Positions 1 to 9,270 of a stretch of 64,000 nt of DNA are shown in pieces. Source of the DNA: Nocardia caishijiensis NBRC 108228 (GTDB lineage: Bacteria; Actinomycetota; Actinomycetes; Mycobacteriales; Mycobacteriaceae); NCBI RefSeq assembly GCF_001612825.1, contig NZ_BDBE01000001.1:24518-88517 (forward strand). Reading direction: 5' to 3'. Numbering within the stretch: the first letter of the stretch is position 1; the number at the start of each line of letters is the position of its first letter. A program made the translations under genes and the position numbers. Under the pieces are notes generated by a model. The model saw nothing but the letters and a program-made list of their open reading frames with translations, did not search any database and had not been told where the DNA came from.

Positions 1-75
1 GAAGGAGCAAGCCACGGTGCCTGATCGTCGGGACCGGCGGGGCCGCGAACTCGAGCGCGCCAGCGCTCCAACAAC

Positions 76-438
76 TCAGCCCTTGCCGACCTCTTTGTTG
101 TAGGCCTCGGTGATGTCGGCGGAGATGCGGCCGCGCGCGGAGACCTTGTGGCCCTTACGACGGGCCCATTCACGAATTGCGGCGCTCTGCTCGCGGTCCA
201 TGGAAACGCGGCTCTTGCCCTGCGGCGCCGGTGCACCGGCAGCCTTGGTCCGACGACGGCCACTCACGCGACGCGCGTTGGCAACCCACTCGTCCAGGCC
301 TTCGCGCAGACGCGCCGCATTTGCCTCCGACAGATCGATCTCGTACGACACCCCATCGAGAGCGAACTCGATGGTTTCGTCCGCGATGGACTCACCGTCG
401 ACATCGTCGATCAGGCTAACGGTGACCTTCTTTGCCAT
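76..438 (-). CDS. lsr2: Lsr2 nucleoid-associated protein (H-NS-like)
   Basis: Lsr2 coats and bridges AT-rich DNA, silencing foreign genes and compacting the nucleoid. The 120-residue protein starts [15 protein letters not shown], with the family's N-terminal beta/helix dimerisation domain at about residues 1-60. A basic, Ala/Pro-rich linker follows. The C-terminal DNA-binding domain at about 80-120 contains the minor-groove ARGRI motif (the RGR hook). Length and both domains match mycobacterial Lsr2. A GAGAGGA ribosome site precedes the ATG. It lies 115 bp downstream of lysS on the same strand, as in M. tuberculosis (Rv3597c-Rv3598c). The 75 bp to its left hold no gene I can see. Confidence 0.97.
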   Translation of the reverse strand: MAKKVTVSLIDDVDGESIADETIEFALDGVSYEIDLSEANAARLREGLDEWVANARRVSGRRRTKAAGAPAPQGKSRVSMDREQSAAIREWARRKGHKVSARGRISADITEAYNKEVGKG

Positions 439-553
439 GAGATGAACGTCCTCTCGAAATCGTCAAGCCTGCCTCCAGGCCGAATACCCGAGGCAAGAAT
501 ACCCCGAATTGAGAATTTTCCAACACGAGGCCTTCGCCCCGCGAATTCACAGG

Positions 554-2092
554 TCAGCGACTACTCGGACGCACAATGGGGAACAGGATCGTTTCCCGGA
601 TTCCCAAACCCGTGAGTGCCATCAACAAGCGATCGATTCCCATACCGGTTCCGGTGGTCGGCGGCATGCCGTGTTCCATCGCGGTGAGGAAGTCTTCGTC
701 GAGCACCATCGCCTCGTCATCGCCCGCCGCGCCGAGCCGCGCCTGGTCGACGAACCGTTCGCGTTGGATCACGGGATCGACCAACTCCGAATAGCCCGTG
801 GCCAACTCGAAACCGCGAACATAGAGGTCCCACTTCTCCGTAACACCGGCCTTGCTGCGATGCTGACGGGTGAGCGGTGAGGTCTCCACAGGGAAGTCGC
901 GAACGAAAGTCGGCGCGTAGAGCTTGTCGCCATACACGTGTTCCCAGAGTTCTTCGACCAGTTTCCCGTGGCCGTAGCCCTTGCCCGCCGGAATTTCCAG
1001 TCCGACCCGTTCGGCAAGTGCCAGCAATTCCTCGACAGTGGTTTCCGGAGTGACCTCGACACCGATCGACTCCGACAGCGAGGGATACATCTCGACCGTC
1101 GTCCACTCGCCACTCAGATCATATTCAGTGCCATCGGCAAGAGTCACCACGAGGGTGCCGAATGCCTCTTGCGCGACTTCCTGGACCAATTCCCGGATCA
1201 TCGTCGCCGAGTCGTCGTAGGTGCCGTAGGCCTCGTAGGTTTCCAGCATCGCGAACTCGGGCGAATGGGTGGAGTCGGCGCCTTCGTTGCGGAAGTTCCG
1301 GTTGATCTCGAAGACCTTCTCCAGGCCGCCGACCACGCAGCGCTTGAGGAACAGTTCCGGCGCGATGCGCAGGAACAGGTCCATGTCGAGGGCGTTGGAC
1401 CGGGTGACGAACGGGCGCGCGGCGGCGCCGCCGTGGATGGTCTGCAGCATCGGGGTCTCGACCTCGAGGAAACCGCGGCGCTCGAGCGCGGTGCGCAGCG
1501 CACGGACCACATTCACGCGGGTACGGGCCATTTCCCTGGCCTCGGGGCGCACGATCAGGTCGACGTAGCGCTGGCGGACGCGCGACTCCTCGTTCATTTC
1601 CTTGTGCGCCACCGGCAGTGGGCGCAGCGACTTGGCCGCCATCGACCACGAATCGGCCATCACGCTCAATTCGCCCGTACGCGAGGAGATGACCTCACCG
1701 TGCACGAACACGAAATCGCCGAGGTCGACATCGGCCTTCCAGGCGGCGAGCGCGTCGGCGCCGACACCGTTGAGACTGATCATCGCCTGCAGTTTCGTTC
1801 CGTCGCCCTCCTGCAGCGTGGCGAAGCACAGCTTGCCGGTATTGCGGACGAAAATGACGCGGCCCGCGACACCGACCTGCCGACCGGTCTGGGTATCGGG
1901 TTCGAGATCCGGGTAGGCGGAACGGATTTCGGCCAGGGTGTGGGTGCGCGGCACGACCACCGGATAGGCGTCACCACCGTCGGCGAGCAGCCGTTCACGC
2001 TTGTCCCGGCGAATCCGCATCTGCTCGGGGACATCGCTGTCCACGGCGGAACTGACGGCGCGGCCGGTCTCGGCGGAGTTAGGGGTGCTCAC
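554..2092 (-). CDS. lysS: Lysyl-tRNA synthetase, class II
   Basis: Charges tRNA-Lys with lysine in the cytoplasm. The 512-residue protein has an N-terminal OB-fold anticodon-binding domain with the segment [18 protein letters not shown] at about residues 70-90. The class II catalytic core follows: motif 2 ([11 protein letters not shown]) with the usual HSPEF segment just after it, and motif 3 ([15 protein letters not shown]) near the C-terminus. The length is normal for bacterial LysRS. The start is GTG with no clear Shine-Dalgarno sequence; a TACTGT -10-like hexamer 8 nt upstream suggests a leaderless transcript. It is followed by lsr2, matching Rv3598c. Confidence 0.97.
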   Translation of the reverse strand: MSTPNSAETGRAVSSAVDSDVPEQMRIRRDKRERLLADGGDAYPVVVPRTHTLAEIRSAYPDLEPDTQTGRQVGVAGRVIFVRNTGKLCFATLQEGDGTKLQAMISLNGVGADALAAWKADVDLGDFVFVHGEVISSRTGELSVMADSWSMAAKSLRPLPVAHKEMNEESRVRQRYVDLIVRPEAREMARTRVNVVRALRTALERRGFLEVETPMLQTIHGGAAARPFVTRSNALDMDLFLRIAPELFLKRCVVGGLEKVFEINRNFRNEGADSTHSPEFAMLETYEAYGTYDDSATMIRELVQEVAQEAFGTLVVTLADGTEYDLSGEWTTVEMYPSLSESIGVEVTPETTVEELLALAERVGLEIPAGKGYGHGKLVEELWEHVYGDKLYAPTFVRDFPVETSPLTRQHRSKAGVTEKWDLYVRGFELATGYSELVDPVIQRERFVDQARLGAAGDDEAMVLDEDFLTAMEHGMPPTTGTGMGIDRLLMALTGLGIRETILFPIVRPSSR

Positions 2093-2138
2093 GTTCGATA
2101 ACAGTAGCGTGCACCGGAAAGGACCAGTGCGCCGCCCG

Positions 2139-2570
2139 TTACAACGACGCCAGCGACTCCACTTCGCGGGCGAAATGCGGCACCCCGACGCCGACGGTGA
2201 GCATGCCCGCCGACTTCAGCGCCTGATAGCCGCCGATCAGATCGGTCGCGCGGTGCAATCCGAGTTCCTGCAGCGAGGCCGCGGCCAAACTGGAGGTATA
2301 GCCCTCCGAGCAGAAAATGACCCATTCCACATCGTGGTCCGCAGCCAGTGACAAACGGGCCGAGGACGTGGGGTCGAGCCGCCATTCCAGGACATTGCGC
2401 TCGATCACCAGCGCGCCCGGCAACGAGCCCTCCCGAACGCGCTGCGCGGCCGGGCGGATGTCGACCAGAATGGCGCCTCGCGCCAGCGCGGCTGGCACGT
2501 CGTACACATACAGCCTGCGCAGCTTCGCGCGTGCGTTGTCGAGCATCTGATCGATCGACGAACGACTCAT
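2139..2570 (-). CDS. Rhodanese-like domain protein
   Basis: A single rhodanese-like (sulfurtransferase) domain of 143 residues. The active-site loop reads FCSEGYTSS, with the cysteine that would carry persulfide at about residue 89. The segment [21 protein letters not shown] is the usual rhodanese N-terminal signature. The ATG overlaps the TGA of the upstream cysteine dioxygenase gene (TGATG), so the two are translationally coupled. Rhodanese next to cysteine dioxygenase is a recurrent actinobacterial pair, suggesting a role in handling sulfur released from cysteine. The substrate is not evident from sequence. Confidence 0.9.
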   Translation of the reverse strand: MSRSSIDQMLDNARAKLRRLYVYDVPAALARGAILVDIRPAAQRVREGSLPGALVIERNVLEWRLDPTSSARLSLAADHDVEWVIFCSEGYTSSLAAASLQELGLHRATDLIGGYQALKSAGMLTVGVGVPHFAREVESLASL

Positions 2571-3166
2571 CACAGATCACCTTCGGGCTGGTCGGTGAGG
2601 ACGGTTTTGGTGCGTCGCAGGGTGCCGTGACCGGTCACCTCGTAATACGACATGGCGGTCAACGGCGGCGAATAGGCGTGCACACTCAACGTGGGGTCGA
2701 GCGGACCGACCGATTCGGCGGCCGCGGGCGCGCGAACGACATCGTGCACCCAGCCGATCGGAAACGACGCCTGATCGCCCGCCGCGAGCGTGCGCCTGCG
2801 CAAGTCGGTGCCGTTCCAGCGGAATTCGGACAGCGCGCCACTGAGCACGGTGAGCGCGCCGAGCGAACCGGCGTGGTCGTGCAACTCGGTGGATTTACCG
2901 GGGGTCCAGCTGATCAGCCAGACATCGACCTCGTCGTCGGCGATCAGGCGGGTGGCCCAGCGCTCGTCGACCGGCCAGCGCCCGTCGGCGGGCAGCAGGT
3001 GGTCGTAGCGACCGGCCAGGACGTCTTCGGCGCCCTCGTCGGTGAGACGCAGCAGGTCGGCGGGGCGCAGGCGCGTGGGCAGGGCCGGGGCGATCGCGCG
3101 ATCCAGCGGCGGGGTCGCGGAGTATTCGTCGCGGGCCGACGACAGGGAAAGAACAGAAGAACGCAT
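2570..3166 (-). CDS. Cysteine dioxygenase family protein
   Basis: Predicted non-haem iron thiol dioxygenase that oxidises cysteine to cysteine sulfinate. The 198-residue cupin has the metal-binding pair in ELHDHAGS (about residue 97) and a further His in the GWVHDV segment (about 138), matching the three-His site of the family. Length agrees with bacterial cysteine dioxygenases. The ATG is preceded by CCTCCTGGAG. The gene heads a two-gene unit with the rhodanese downstream. A short peptide ORF with tandem cysteine codons and a set of alternating complementary repeats lies just upstream, so expression probably responds to cysteine supply. A related thiol dioxygenase specificity, such as 3-mercaptopropionate, cannot be excluded. 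Confidence 0.88.
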   Translation of the reverse strand: MRSSVLSLSSARDEYSATPPLDRAIAPALPTRLRPADLLRLTDEGAEDVLAGRYDHLLPADGRWPVDERWATRLIADDEVDVWLISWTPGKSTELHDHAGSLGALTVLSGALSEFRWNGTDLRRRTLAAGDQASFPIGWVHDVVRAPAAAESVGPLDPTLSVHAYSPPLTAMSYYEVTGHGTLRRTKTVLTDQPEGDL

Positions 3167-3194
3167 GAGCGCATCTCCAGGAGGTGAGAATCGG

Positions 3195-3242
3195 TCGAGG
3201 GGAAAACGTCAGCCTCGAACGGTCGAGGCAGGTCAGCCTCGA
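3195..3242 (-). promoter_or_regulatory. Four-arm attenuator-like repeats before cysteine dioxygenase
   Basis: Read on the minus strand, the leader RNA contains TCGAGGC (3242-3236, inside the Cys-Cys codon end of the leader ORF), GCCTCGA (3229-3223), TCGAGGC (3218-3212) and CCTCGA (3200-3195). Arm 2 can pair with arm 1 (8 bp when extended) or with arm 3 (7 bp, 4-nt loop), and arm 3 can pair with arm 4. This gives the mutually exclusive hairpins of an attenuator. No U-tract follows, so control of translation is more likely than termination. The direction of the response is inferred. Confidence 0.6.
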
Positions 3243-3313
3243 CAACACTCCTGGGTGCTCACACGGAAGGACACGACTGCGAGCTTAGCAGGCAGCGCGC
3301 GGCGCTCGGTCAT
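3233..3313 (-). CDS. Candidate cysteine-sensing leader peptide
   Basis: A 26-codon ORF beginning MTERRALPAK and ending TQECCRG, located between coaX and the cysteine dioxygenase gene. It has two adjacent cysteine codons (TGT TGT) four codons before the stop. The last codons of the peptide form the first of four alternating complementary arms (see the adjacent regulatory feature). A leader peptide with Cys-Cys just upstream of a cysteine-consuming gene is the layout of ribosome-mediated attenuation, which is known for Cys-rich leader ORFs in mycobacteria. No strong ribosome site is visible; its ATG lies 8 nt after the coaX stop, so it may be translated by reinitiation. This is inferred from layout only. 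Confidence 0.6.
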   Translation of the reverse strand: MTERRALPAKLAVVSFRVSTQECCRG

Positions 3314-3321
3314 GACCTGGA

Positions 3322-4104
3322 TCACTTCTTGTTGCGCTCGTAGACGTGCCGCAGGCCGGTGAGGGTGAGGTGCGGTTCGTGCTGGTCGATCGTCTCCGAT
3401 TCCGGCACGATCAGCGGCGCGCCCGTCCCGGTGGCGACCACGGTGACATCGGTGCCGGCGAACGCGTCGAATTCGTCGCGGATGCGGTCGATCAGGCCGT
3501 CGACCAGGCCCGCGAAACCGAAGACGGCACCGGACTGGATGCACTCCATCGTGTTCTTGCCGAGCACCGAACGCGGCCTGGCCAGTTCCACCCGGCGCAG
3601 CGCGCTGCGCTCCACCAGCGCCTCGGTGGACACCTCGACGCCCGGCGCGATCACACCGCCGAGGAACTCACCCTTGGCCGACACCAGGTCGACACAGGTC
3701 GCGGTGCCGAAATCGACGACGATCGCCGGACCACCGAAGCGGCGGAACGCGGCGAGACAATTGACGATGCGGTCGGCGCCGACCTCCTTGGGATTGTCGA
3801 CCAACAACGGAATGCCGGTCCGCACACCGGGTTCCACGACGACATGCGGCACGTGCGCCCAGTAGCGGGCGAGCATCACGCGCAGTTCGCGCAGCACCGG
3901 CGGCACCGTCGACAGCGCCGAGACGCCCACCACCTGGTCGAGCTCGGCACCGACCAGTCCGCGCACCTGCATCGCGAACTCGTCGGCGGTGAGCAGCGGA
4001 TTCGTGTGGATACGCCAGTGCCGCACCAGTTGCGCGTGCTCGCCGCTGCCGGAGAACAGGCCGAGTTCGATGGCGGTGTTGCGGACGTCGATCGTCAGCA
4101 GCAT
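3322..4104 (-). CDS. coaX: Type III pantothenate kinase
   Basis: Catalyses ATP-dependent phosphorylation of pantothenate, the first step of coenzyme A synthesis. The 260-residue protein is of the ASKHA fold. [17 protein letters not shown] is the phosphate-1 region (DxGNT in most homologues, DVRNT here). [12 protein letters not shown] is the pantothenate-binding signature, and [11 protein letters not shown] is the second nucleotide-binding motif. Length is typical. It lies 19 bp downstream of panD, forming a panC-panD-coaX unit that makes pantothenate and commits it to CoA, as in Rv3600c-Rv3602c. Confidence 0.96.
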   Translation of the reverse strand: MLLTIDVRNTAIELGLFSGSGEHAQLVRHWRIHTNPLLTADEFAMQVRGLVGAELDQVVGVSALSTVPPVLRELRVMLARYWAHVPHVVVEPGVRTGIPLLVDNPKEVGADRIVNCLAAFRRFGGPAIVVDFGTATCVDLVSAKGEFLGGVIAPGVEVSTEALVERSALRRVELARPRSVLGKNTMECIQSGAVFGFAGLVDGLIDRIRDEFDAFAGTDVTVVATGTGAPLIVPESETIDQHEPHLTLTGLRHVYERNKK

Positions 4105-4123
4105 GTCCGACCCCCCGCCGCGC

Positions 4124-4543
4124 TCAGGCGATCGACAGGGAACGCGGCGAGGTGAGCCCGGAACCCTCGGGCGCGTGCGCGGGGTCCGCGCCGAGCTCGA
4201 CGGGCCGGTTGCGGTCGTCGACGAAGACCACCTTCGGCGCGTACTCGCGCAGCTCGGCCTCGTCGAGCTGGCCGTAGGCGATGAGGATGACCAGGTCGCC
4301 GGGGTGCACGAGATGTGCTGCGGCGCCGTTGATCCCGATCACACCCGACCCGCGTTCGCCCGCGATCACGTAGGTCTCGAGGCGGGCGCCGTTGTCGATG
4401 TCGACGATGCACACCTGCTCGCCCTCGAGCAGGCCCGCGGCGTCGAGCAGATCCTGGTCGACGGTCACCGAGCCCACATAGTGCAGGTCGGCGTGGGTCA
4501 CGGTGGCACGGTGGATCTTCGAGGTCATCATGGTGCGCAGCAT
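4124..4543 (-). CDS. panD: Aspartate 1-decarboxylase proenzyme
   Basis: Decarboxylates aspartate to beta-alanine for pantothenate synthesis. The 139-residue proenzyme contains the self-cleavage site VGSVT with Gly24-Ser25, where Ser25 becomes the catalytic pyruvoyl group. [16 protein letters not shown] at the N-terminus and the [10 protein letters not shown] segment are family hallmarks. The C-terminal tail after about residue 115 is variable in actinobacteria. It sits 14 bp after panC in the same operon. Met5 or Met6 are possible starts, but the first Met is conserved in the family. Confidence 0.97.
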   Translation of the reverse strand: MLRTMMTSKIHRATVTHADLHYVGSVTVDQDLLDAAGLLEGEQVCIVDIDNGARLETYVIAGERGSGVIGINGAAAHLVHPGDLVILIAYGQLDEAELREYAPKVVFVDDRNRPVELGADPAHAPEGSGLTSPRSLSIA

Positions 4544-4557
4544 CGGCTTCGCCTTTC

Positions 4558-5514
4558 TCAGTGCGCCTGCGGGGCAGGCAGGGAGTTCGCGTCGGGGTGC
4601 CCGTCGAGCTGGGCGCCGAGGACAAGGGGTGCGTTGTCGATCAGGCGAGTGCCGCCGACCTTGGCCGCGACGAGCAGGCGCGCGTTGCCCGCTTCCGGGG
4701 CGGGGCCGAGGGTGGAGTCGCGCAGTTCGAGGTAGTCGACCTCTAGACCGTCGGCCGAGTCGAGGACGGCGCGCGCGGCGGCGAGGACGCCCTCGGGGCC
4801 GAGGCCCGCGGCGTGCCTGCCCGCGGCCAGTGCGGCCGACAGGGCGAGCGCCGATTCCCGTTGCGCCGCATCGAGATAGCGGTTGCGCGAGGACAGGGCC
4901 AGACCGTCGGGTTCGCGGACCGTCGGGTAGGCGACGATCTTCACGTCGAAGTTCAGGTCGCGAACCATCTGACGGATCAGCGTGAGCTGCTGGTAGTCCT
5001 TCTCCCCGAAGTACGCCTCCGAGGCGTTGGTGAGCTGCAGCAGCTTCGCGACGACGGTGAGCATGCCCGCGAAATGCGTCGGCCTGCTGCCGCCTTCGAG
5101 CTCGGCGCCGAGCGGGCCCGGCTGCACGGTGGTGCGCGGACCGTCGGGGTACATCTCGTTGGCCGACGGCGCGAACACCAGGTCGACGCCCTCGGCCGCG
5201 AGCAGTGCGAGATCGGCGTCGAGGGTGCGCGGGTAGGCGTCGAGATCCTCACCCGCGCCGAACTGCAACGGGTTGACGAAGATCGACACGATCACGATCT
5301 GATTGGTGAGCCGGGCCTGGCGCACCAACTGCAGGTGACCCTCGTGCAGGGCGCCCATCGTCGGCACGAAACCGATGCTGCGGCCCGCGCCGCGCAACGC
5401 CTTGGCCACCGTCGACAGCACCTCGGGGCTGTGGTGCACGGTGAGCGCGCCGGGCTTGTACGCGCCGGTCGCCCGCGCGCCGCCCTGGTGGTGATGCACT
5501 TCTCGGGGTTCCAT
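4558..5514 (-). CDS. panC: Pantothenate synthetase
   Basis: Joins pantoate and beta-alanine using ATP. The 318-residue protein has the adenylate-forming signatures [13 protein letters not shown] (with the HxGH-type motif), [11 protein letters not shown], and [13 protein letters not shown] with the KMSKS-like SSRNRYL loop further on. The N-terminal 25 residues ([12 protein letters not shown]) are extra relative to most homologues. The ATG shares its A with the TGA of the upstream DUF2520 gene, indicating coupling. Operon panC-panD-coaX. Confidence 0.96.
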   Translation of the reverse strand: MEPREVHHHQGGARATGAYKPGALTVHHSPEVLSTVAKALRGAGRSIGFVPTMGALHEGHLQLVRQARLTNQIVIVSIFVNPLQFGAGEDLDAYPRTLDADLALLAAEGVDLVFAPSANEMYPDGPRTTVQPGPLGAELEGGSRPTHFAGMLTVVAKLLQLTNASEAYFGEKDYQQLTLIRQMVRDLNFDVKIVAYPTVREPDGLALSSRNRYLDAAQRESALALSAALAAGRHAAGLGPEGVLAAARAVLDSADGLEVDYLELRDSTLGPAPEAGNARLLVAAKVGGTRLIDNAPLVLGAQLDGHPDANSLPAPQAH

Positions 5515-6467
5515 CAGTTGCCTTTCTCGGCGAGCAGCTCGAGCAGAGCGGGATCGGTCCTGGCGAGTTCGGCCGTGCGCAACGACATGGCGCGATACGA
5601 CGCGGCCAGGCGCTCGTCGAACGACTCGACGGCGTTCAGGTGTGCGGCGACCGCGTCCACGTCGCCCCGGGCCACCGGTCCGGTGAGCGCGGCCTGGCCA
5701 CGGCGCAGCACGTTGTCGAGCGCGGCGGAGACCAGCGGGCCGATGAGGCGTTCGGGCAGGCCGCCCGGTTGACCGTCGACCACCGGCTGGCCGAGCAGAC
5801 CCGGGCCCGACATCGCTTCGCGCAGCGCCGCCACCGCGTCGACGATGAGGGTGACCAGGTGATTGGCGCCGTGCGCGAGGGCGGCGTGATACAGGGTGCG
5901 CTGGTCTTCCTCGATCCGCACCGGCTCGCCGCCCATCTCGATCACCAGCGCCTGGGCGATGGCGTAACCGACCTCGTCGGCGGCGGTGATGCCGAAACAG
6001 GCATTGGCGAGGCGGGCGATGTCCTCGTCGTGACCGGTGAAGGTCATCGCCGGATGGATCGCCAGACCCAACACGCCCTGGTCGGTGAGCGGGGCGAGCA
6101 CACCGACACCGTTCGCGCCGGAGGTGTGCGCGACGATGGTGCCGGGCCGGACCACACCCGCCGATGCCAGCCCGCGAACCAACCCCGCCAGCTCGGCATC
6201 GGGCACCGCGAGCAGCAACAACTCACTGCGTCGCGCCACCTGCTCGACCGGCAGGATCTGCGAATCGGGCAGCCGGGTACGCGCCCGGTGCACGGAGGCA
6301 TCGGAGATCGCGGCGACACCGAACACCACATGCCCGGCTCGCTCTAGCGCCACACCGAGCGCCGAACCCACCCGTCCCGCCGAGACGATTCCTACCGTCA
6401 GCCGTGCGGGCGCTGGATCGACACCTGAGTTCGCGCCATCAGAATCGACACTTCTCGAGGTCAACAT
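5514..6467 (-). CDS. Rossmann-fold/DUF2520 domain protein
   Basis: A 317-residue conserved actinobacterial protein, orthologous by position to Rv3603c. An N-terminal NAD(P)-binding Rossmann fold begins [24 protein letters not shown] (GxxxxGxxG) at about residues 24-47. The C-terminal half is the DUF2520 helical domain, so it resembles ketopantoate- or 6-phosphogluconate-type dehydrogenases. I chose the ATG at 6467 because GAGAGGACA precedes it; reading-frame sequence further upstream is Pro/Arg-rich and looks non-coding. Its stop overlaps the panC start. The link to pantothenate genes suggests a role in that pathway, but the substrate is unknown. Confidence 0.9.
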   Translation of the reverse strand: MLTSRSVDSDGANSGVDPAPARLTVGIVSAGRVGSALGVALERAGHVVFGVAAISDASVHRARTRLPDSQILPVEQVARRSELLLLAVPDAELAGLVRGLASAGVVRPGTIVAHTSGANGVGVLAPLTDQGVLGLAIHPAMTFTGHDEDIARLANACFGITAADEVGYAIAQALVIEMGGEPVRIEEDQRTLYHAALAHGANHLVTLIVDAVAALREAMSGPGLLGQPVVDGQPGGLPERLIGPLVSAALDNVLRRGQAALTGPVARGDVDAVAAHLNAVESFDERLAASYRAMSLRTAELARTDPALLELLAEKGN

Positions 6468-6651
6468 TGTCCTCTCGATTGCGTTCCAGTCCCGCTGCGC
6501 GGGTACCAGACGTACGCGTCGAGAATAACGGGCCCTACGCCAGCGCCGCCACGGCCCCGGTGGGTGATCTGGCACACGGCGGTTCCGCCTGCCCGAGAAG
6601 CGGCGGCCTGCGCGGCAACCGCCCCACCCGAGCCCGGCTGGCGCTGCGGGG

Positions 6652-7782
6652 TTACGTGCGGGTGGATTCCGACTGGAGGTTGGCCATGATGTCGGCCACC
6701 GAGAGGCGGGTGCCTTCCGATTCGGCGCGACGGCGGCGGCGGGAGCTTGTGCCGACGGTGGGGGCGGCCGGGGTTGGGCCGGAGTTCGGGGGGGCTTCGA
6801 AGCCGGAGTCGGTGGTGACAACAGCGGGCTGTTCGGCCGCGGGCTGTTCGGCCGCGGGCTCGGGAGTGAGCGAACCGGGGGGTGCCGGGGTAGCCGAGGG
6901 GTCGGTGGCGGTGGGTGCCGGGGTAGCCGACGGGTCGGCGCCGTTCGACGATGTGGGGGCCGAGGGCTCGGGGTCGAGGGGGCGGCCGTCGTTGTCGACC
7001 TTGCGGGTGTGCGGGGCCGACAGCCGGGGCGGCGGGGTCTTGGTCGACGACTTCGCCGGTTCGGGCTCGGCGGTCGGCTGCTGGGACTCGGCGTATTCGT
7101 CCAGCTGCACGGCCGAGGTCTCGGCGGTGACCGGGTCGTCGTAGGGGTCGGCGAAATTCGCCGAGACCGGCTGCATGAAGACCGGTTTCAGGGCGCTGGG
7201 GGGTTGCTGCCAGGGGCCGAACCAGGCGGCGGCGGCAGCCTCGTGGCTATCGTCGATCTCGGGCTCGGCGTCGTCGAAGGCGTCGAAATCGCTGTAGGCG
7301 GTGCCGCCGCTGGGCAGGGCGTCGATGCGGACCGCGTCGGCCTGCAGGGCTGGCTGGTCGTCAGGCAGGGCGCCTTCGAACAGCACCTGGAGGTTCTGGC
7401 GCAGCAGCGAGAGCTCCGCGCGCAGAGCCGCGATCTCCGACGCGTCGGCGCCGACTTCGGCGCGCACGCGCGCCTCGACACCCATCTCGTATTCGCGACG
7501 GGCGTTGATCTCCCGTTCGAGCTGCAACTCGTACACCGTCTGCAGATCGCGCGCCTTCGCCTTGTCGACGGCCGCGTCCTTGCGGTAGCGCGTGGCCGCG
7601 AGGGCGCCGATCACGGCCGCCCACAGCGCCGCTACCAGGCCGATCCGGACGAATTGCACATTGTCACTGAAGACGAGGAAAACACTGGCTGTCAGGCCGA
7701 GGAGAAGAAGGGCGCCGATGAAGAGCTTTCCCGCGTCGTCCCGCCGTCGACGGGGCGTGGTGCTACGGGAGGGTGAAACCAT
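6652..7782 (-). CDS. DUF6779-type membrane protein with low-complexity tail
   Basis: A 376-residue protein equivalent in position to Rv3604c. After a basic N-terminus (SRSTTPRRRRDD) come two membrane helices at about residues 20-38 and 45-63. A charged coiled coil at about 70-135 is rich in Glu, Arg and Ala. A long Pro/Ala/Ser/Thr tail follows, ending in a short basic motif (TSSRRRRRAES) and the conserved-looking segment RLSVADIMANLQ. Function is unknown; the shape suggests a membrane-anchored scaffold. No strong ribosome site is visible before the ATG. Confidence 0.85.
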   Translation of the reverse strand: MVSPSRSTTPRRRRDDAGKLFIGALLLLGLTASVFLVFSDNVQFVRIGLVAALWAAVIGALAATRYRKDAAVDKAKARDLQTVYELQLEREINARREYEMGVEARVRAEVGADASEIAALRAELSLLRQNLQVLFEGALPDDQPALQADAVRIDALPSGGTAYSDFDAFDDAEPEIDDSHEAAAAAWFGPWQQPPSALKPVFMQPVSANFADPYDDPVTAETSAVQLDEYAESQQPTAEPEPAKSSTKTPPPRLSAPHTRKVDNDGRPLDPEPSAPTSSNGADPSATPAPTATDPSATPAPPGSLTPEPAAEQPAAEQPAVVTTDSGFEAPPNSGPTPAAPTVGTSSRRRRRAESEGTRLSVADIMANLQSESTRT

Positions 7783-7850
7783 GGTGGCCAGGGTAGCCGG
7801 AAACGGCTGGTCGGCACACCGACAACGACGGTGATTCCATTCGCAAGTTG

Positions 7851-8324
7851 CTAGGTGGTTGCCGGTTCGTCCGGTGGTTCGTCCGGCGCGCGGCAGCAGT
7901 GCTCGAGCCACAAAGCCGCAGCAACCAGGGCGGAACCGGCCAGCAGACCGACCACCGCCCCCGGCGAATCGGCCGCGGCCGCCGTCACCGTGCCGCGCTG
8001 TGGGAAGACCCACAGCAGGAAACCGAGCCACACACCGGCCGCCAGCGAACCCACCTGCAACGACGCCTTGGCCAACGCGGCGGCCCTGGCCACGTTGATC
8101 GGATGCAGCTCACCCGACCCGTCGCCGATGCGCTCCTCGGCGATCTTGTTCTTGATGACGAACCCGAGCGCCGCCTCGATCGCGGCCACCGGAAGCAACG
8201 ACGCGCCCGCGGCCACCGAGATCGAGGGGAAGGTCGAATAGGCGAAGCGGGTCGCGGTCCAGGCGACGGCCGCGGCCAGCACGACGTTCAGGGCCAGGTC
8301 GAGCAGCCGGGTCGGTTTCAGCAC
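7851..8324 (-). CDS. DUF3180 membrane protein
   Basis: A 157-residue integral membrane protein of the DUF3180 family, equivalent to Rv3605c. Four hydrophobic segments can be seen: about residues 8-24, 33-53, 90-110 and 120-140. The start is a GTG embedded in the end of folK (GTGCTGA overlap), so it is translated from the folate operon message. Its function is unknown; position at the end of the folate operon is conserved across Mycobacteriales. The C-terminus carries a short Pro/Glu-rich tail. Confidence 0.9.
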   Translation of the reverse strand: MLKPTRLLDLALNVVLAAAVAWTATRFAYSTFPSISVAAGASLLPVAAIEAALGFVIKNKIAEERIGDGSGELHPINVARAAALAKASLQVGSLAAGVWLGFLLWVFPQRGTVTAAAADSPGAVVGLLAGSALVAAALWLEHCCRAPDEPPDEPATT

Positions 8325-8851
8325 GGGCGAGCGCTTTCGCCGAGGACCAGGTCGGTGCGGACCACGCCCGCGCGTTCGGCGGGGTCGACGGCGTGGAGCA
8401 GCTCGCCGATGGGCACCTCGGCGCCGTCGACGCGCAACCGGGCGTCCGGCTCCACGTCGTGCCACGGAACCAGCACGAACGCGCGGTGGTACGCCTCGGG
8501 GTGCGGCAGGATCAGCGTCGGATCGGTGTCGCGCACAACGGCTTCGCCACCGTCGACGCACTGCACGATGTCGACGTCGAGGGTTCTCGCGCCCCACCGC
8601 ACCGCGCGCACCCGCCCGGCGGCCTGTTCGAGACGCTGCCCGAAACGCAGCCAGTCGTAGCCGTCGAAGGTCGGGTCCTCCGCCACCACAACGGCATTCA
8701 GGTAGTCGTCCTGATCGACGCCGCCCCACGGCGCGGTGGTGTACACCGGCGAGACCGCACGGGTGCGCTCCCCCAGCGCGTCGAGGACGCCGCGCAGGTG
8801 GGCGAGCCGGTCACCGAGGTTGGCACCGATCGAGAGCACCACACGGGTCAT
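8318..8851 (-). CDS. folK: HPPK: hydroxymethyldihydropterin pyrophosphokinase
   Basis: Transfers pyrophosphate from ATP to 6-hydroxymethyl-7,8-dihydropterin in folate synthesis. The 177-residue protein begins [15 protein letters not shown] and contains the HPPK signature [12 protein letters not shown] with its metal-binding aspartates. A second pterin segment reads [19 protein letters not shown] overlaps the folB stop (ATGA) and its own end overlaps the DUF3180 start. Longer upstream reading frame is a shadow of folB. Confidence 0.96.
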   Translation of the reverse strand: MTRVVLSIGANLGDRLAHLRGVLDALGERTRAVSPVYTTAPWGGVDQDDYLNAVVVAEDPTFDGYDWLRFGQRLEQAAGRVRAVRWGARTLDVDIVQCVDGGEAVVRDTDPTLILPHPEAYHRAFVLVPWHDVEPDARLRVDGAEVPIGELLHAVDPAERAGVVRTDLVLGESARPC

Positions 8852-9270
8852 CGGCGCGGCTCCGGCACCGAGGTGCGGTAGCGGGTGGCGACCACCCGAA
8901 CGTCGGTGAAGGTGTGCGGGATCGGGGCCGAGGGCTTGTGCAGCACCGCCTCGACGGCCTCGATGCGCGGGTCGGTCATCACGTCGTCGGCGATCTCGGA
9001 GACGACGGTTTCGATGAGATCGCGCGGCGGACCGGCGACGATGCGCGCGGCACGTTCGGCGAGCCCGCCGTAGTCGACGGTGTCGGCGAGATCGTCGGAG
9101 GCGGCCGCGGCCGCGAAATCGACCCACACGGTGAGGTCCACGACGAATTCCTGGCCGTCGCGACGCTCGAAATCGAACACGCCGTGCCTGCCGAACACGG
9201 TGAGCCCGCGCAATTCGATGCGCGAGGACGCGGGCCGGTCGGCGGGCGGGGGCAGCAGCGGTGAGTTCAT
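8848..9270 (-). CDS. folB: Dihydroneopterin aldolase
   Basis: Cleaves dihydroneopterin to hydroxymethyldihydropterin and glycolaldehyde. The 140-residue protein has the N-terminal signature [21 protein letters not shown], including the conserved Glu of the pterin pocket, and the C-terminal [10 protein letters not shown] with the catalytic Lys. The first 15 residues are Pro-rich. Its ATG overlaps the folP TGA and its stop overlaps the folK ATG, so folP-folB-folK are all linked by 4-nt overlaps. Confidence 0.96.
   Translation of the reverse strand: MNSPLLPPPADRPASSRIELRGLTVFGRHGVFDFERRDGQEFVVDLTVWVDFAAAAASDDLADTVDYGGLAERAARIVAGPPRDLIETVVSEIADDVMTDPRIEAVEAVLHKPSAPIPHTFTDVRVVATRYRTSVPEPRR

Noticed and set aside
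938..2101. Long plus-strand open frame antisense to lysS
   Set aside because: It lies wholly over the conserved lysS gene, is Arg/His-rich and resembles no family; it is a high-GC shadow.
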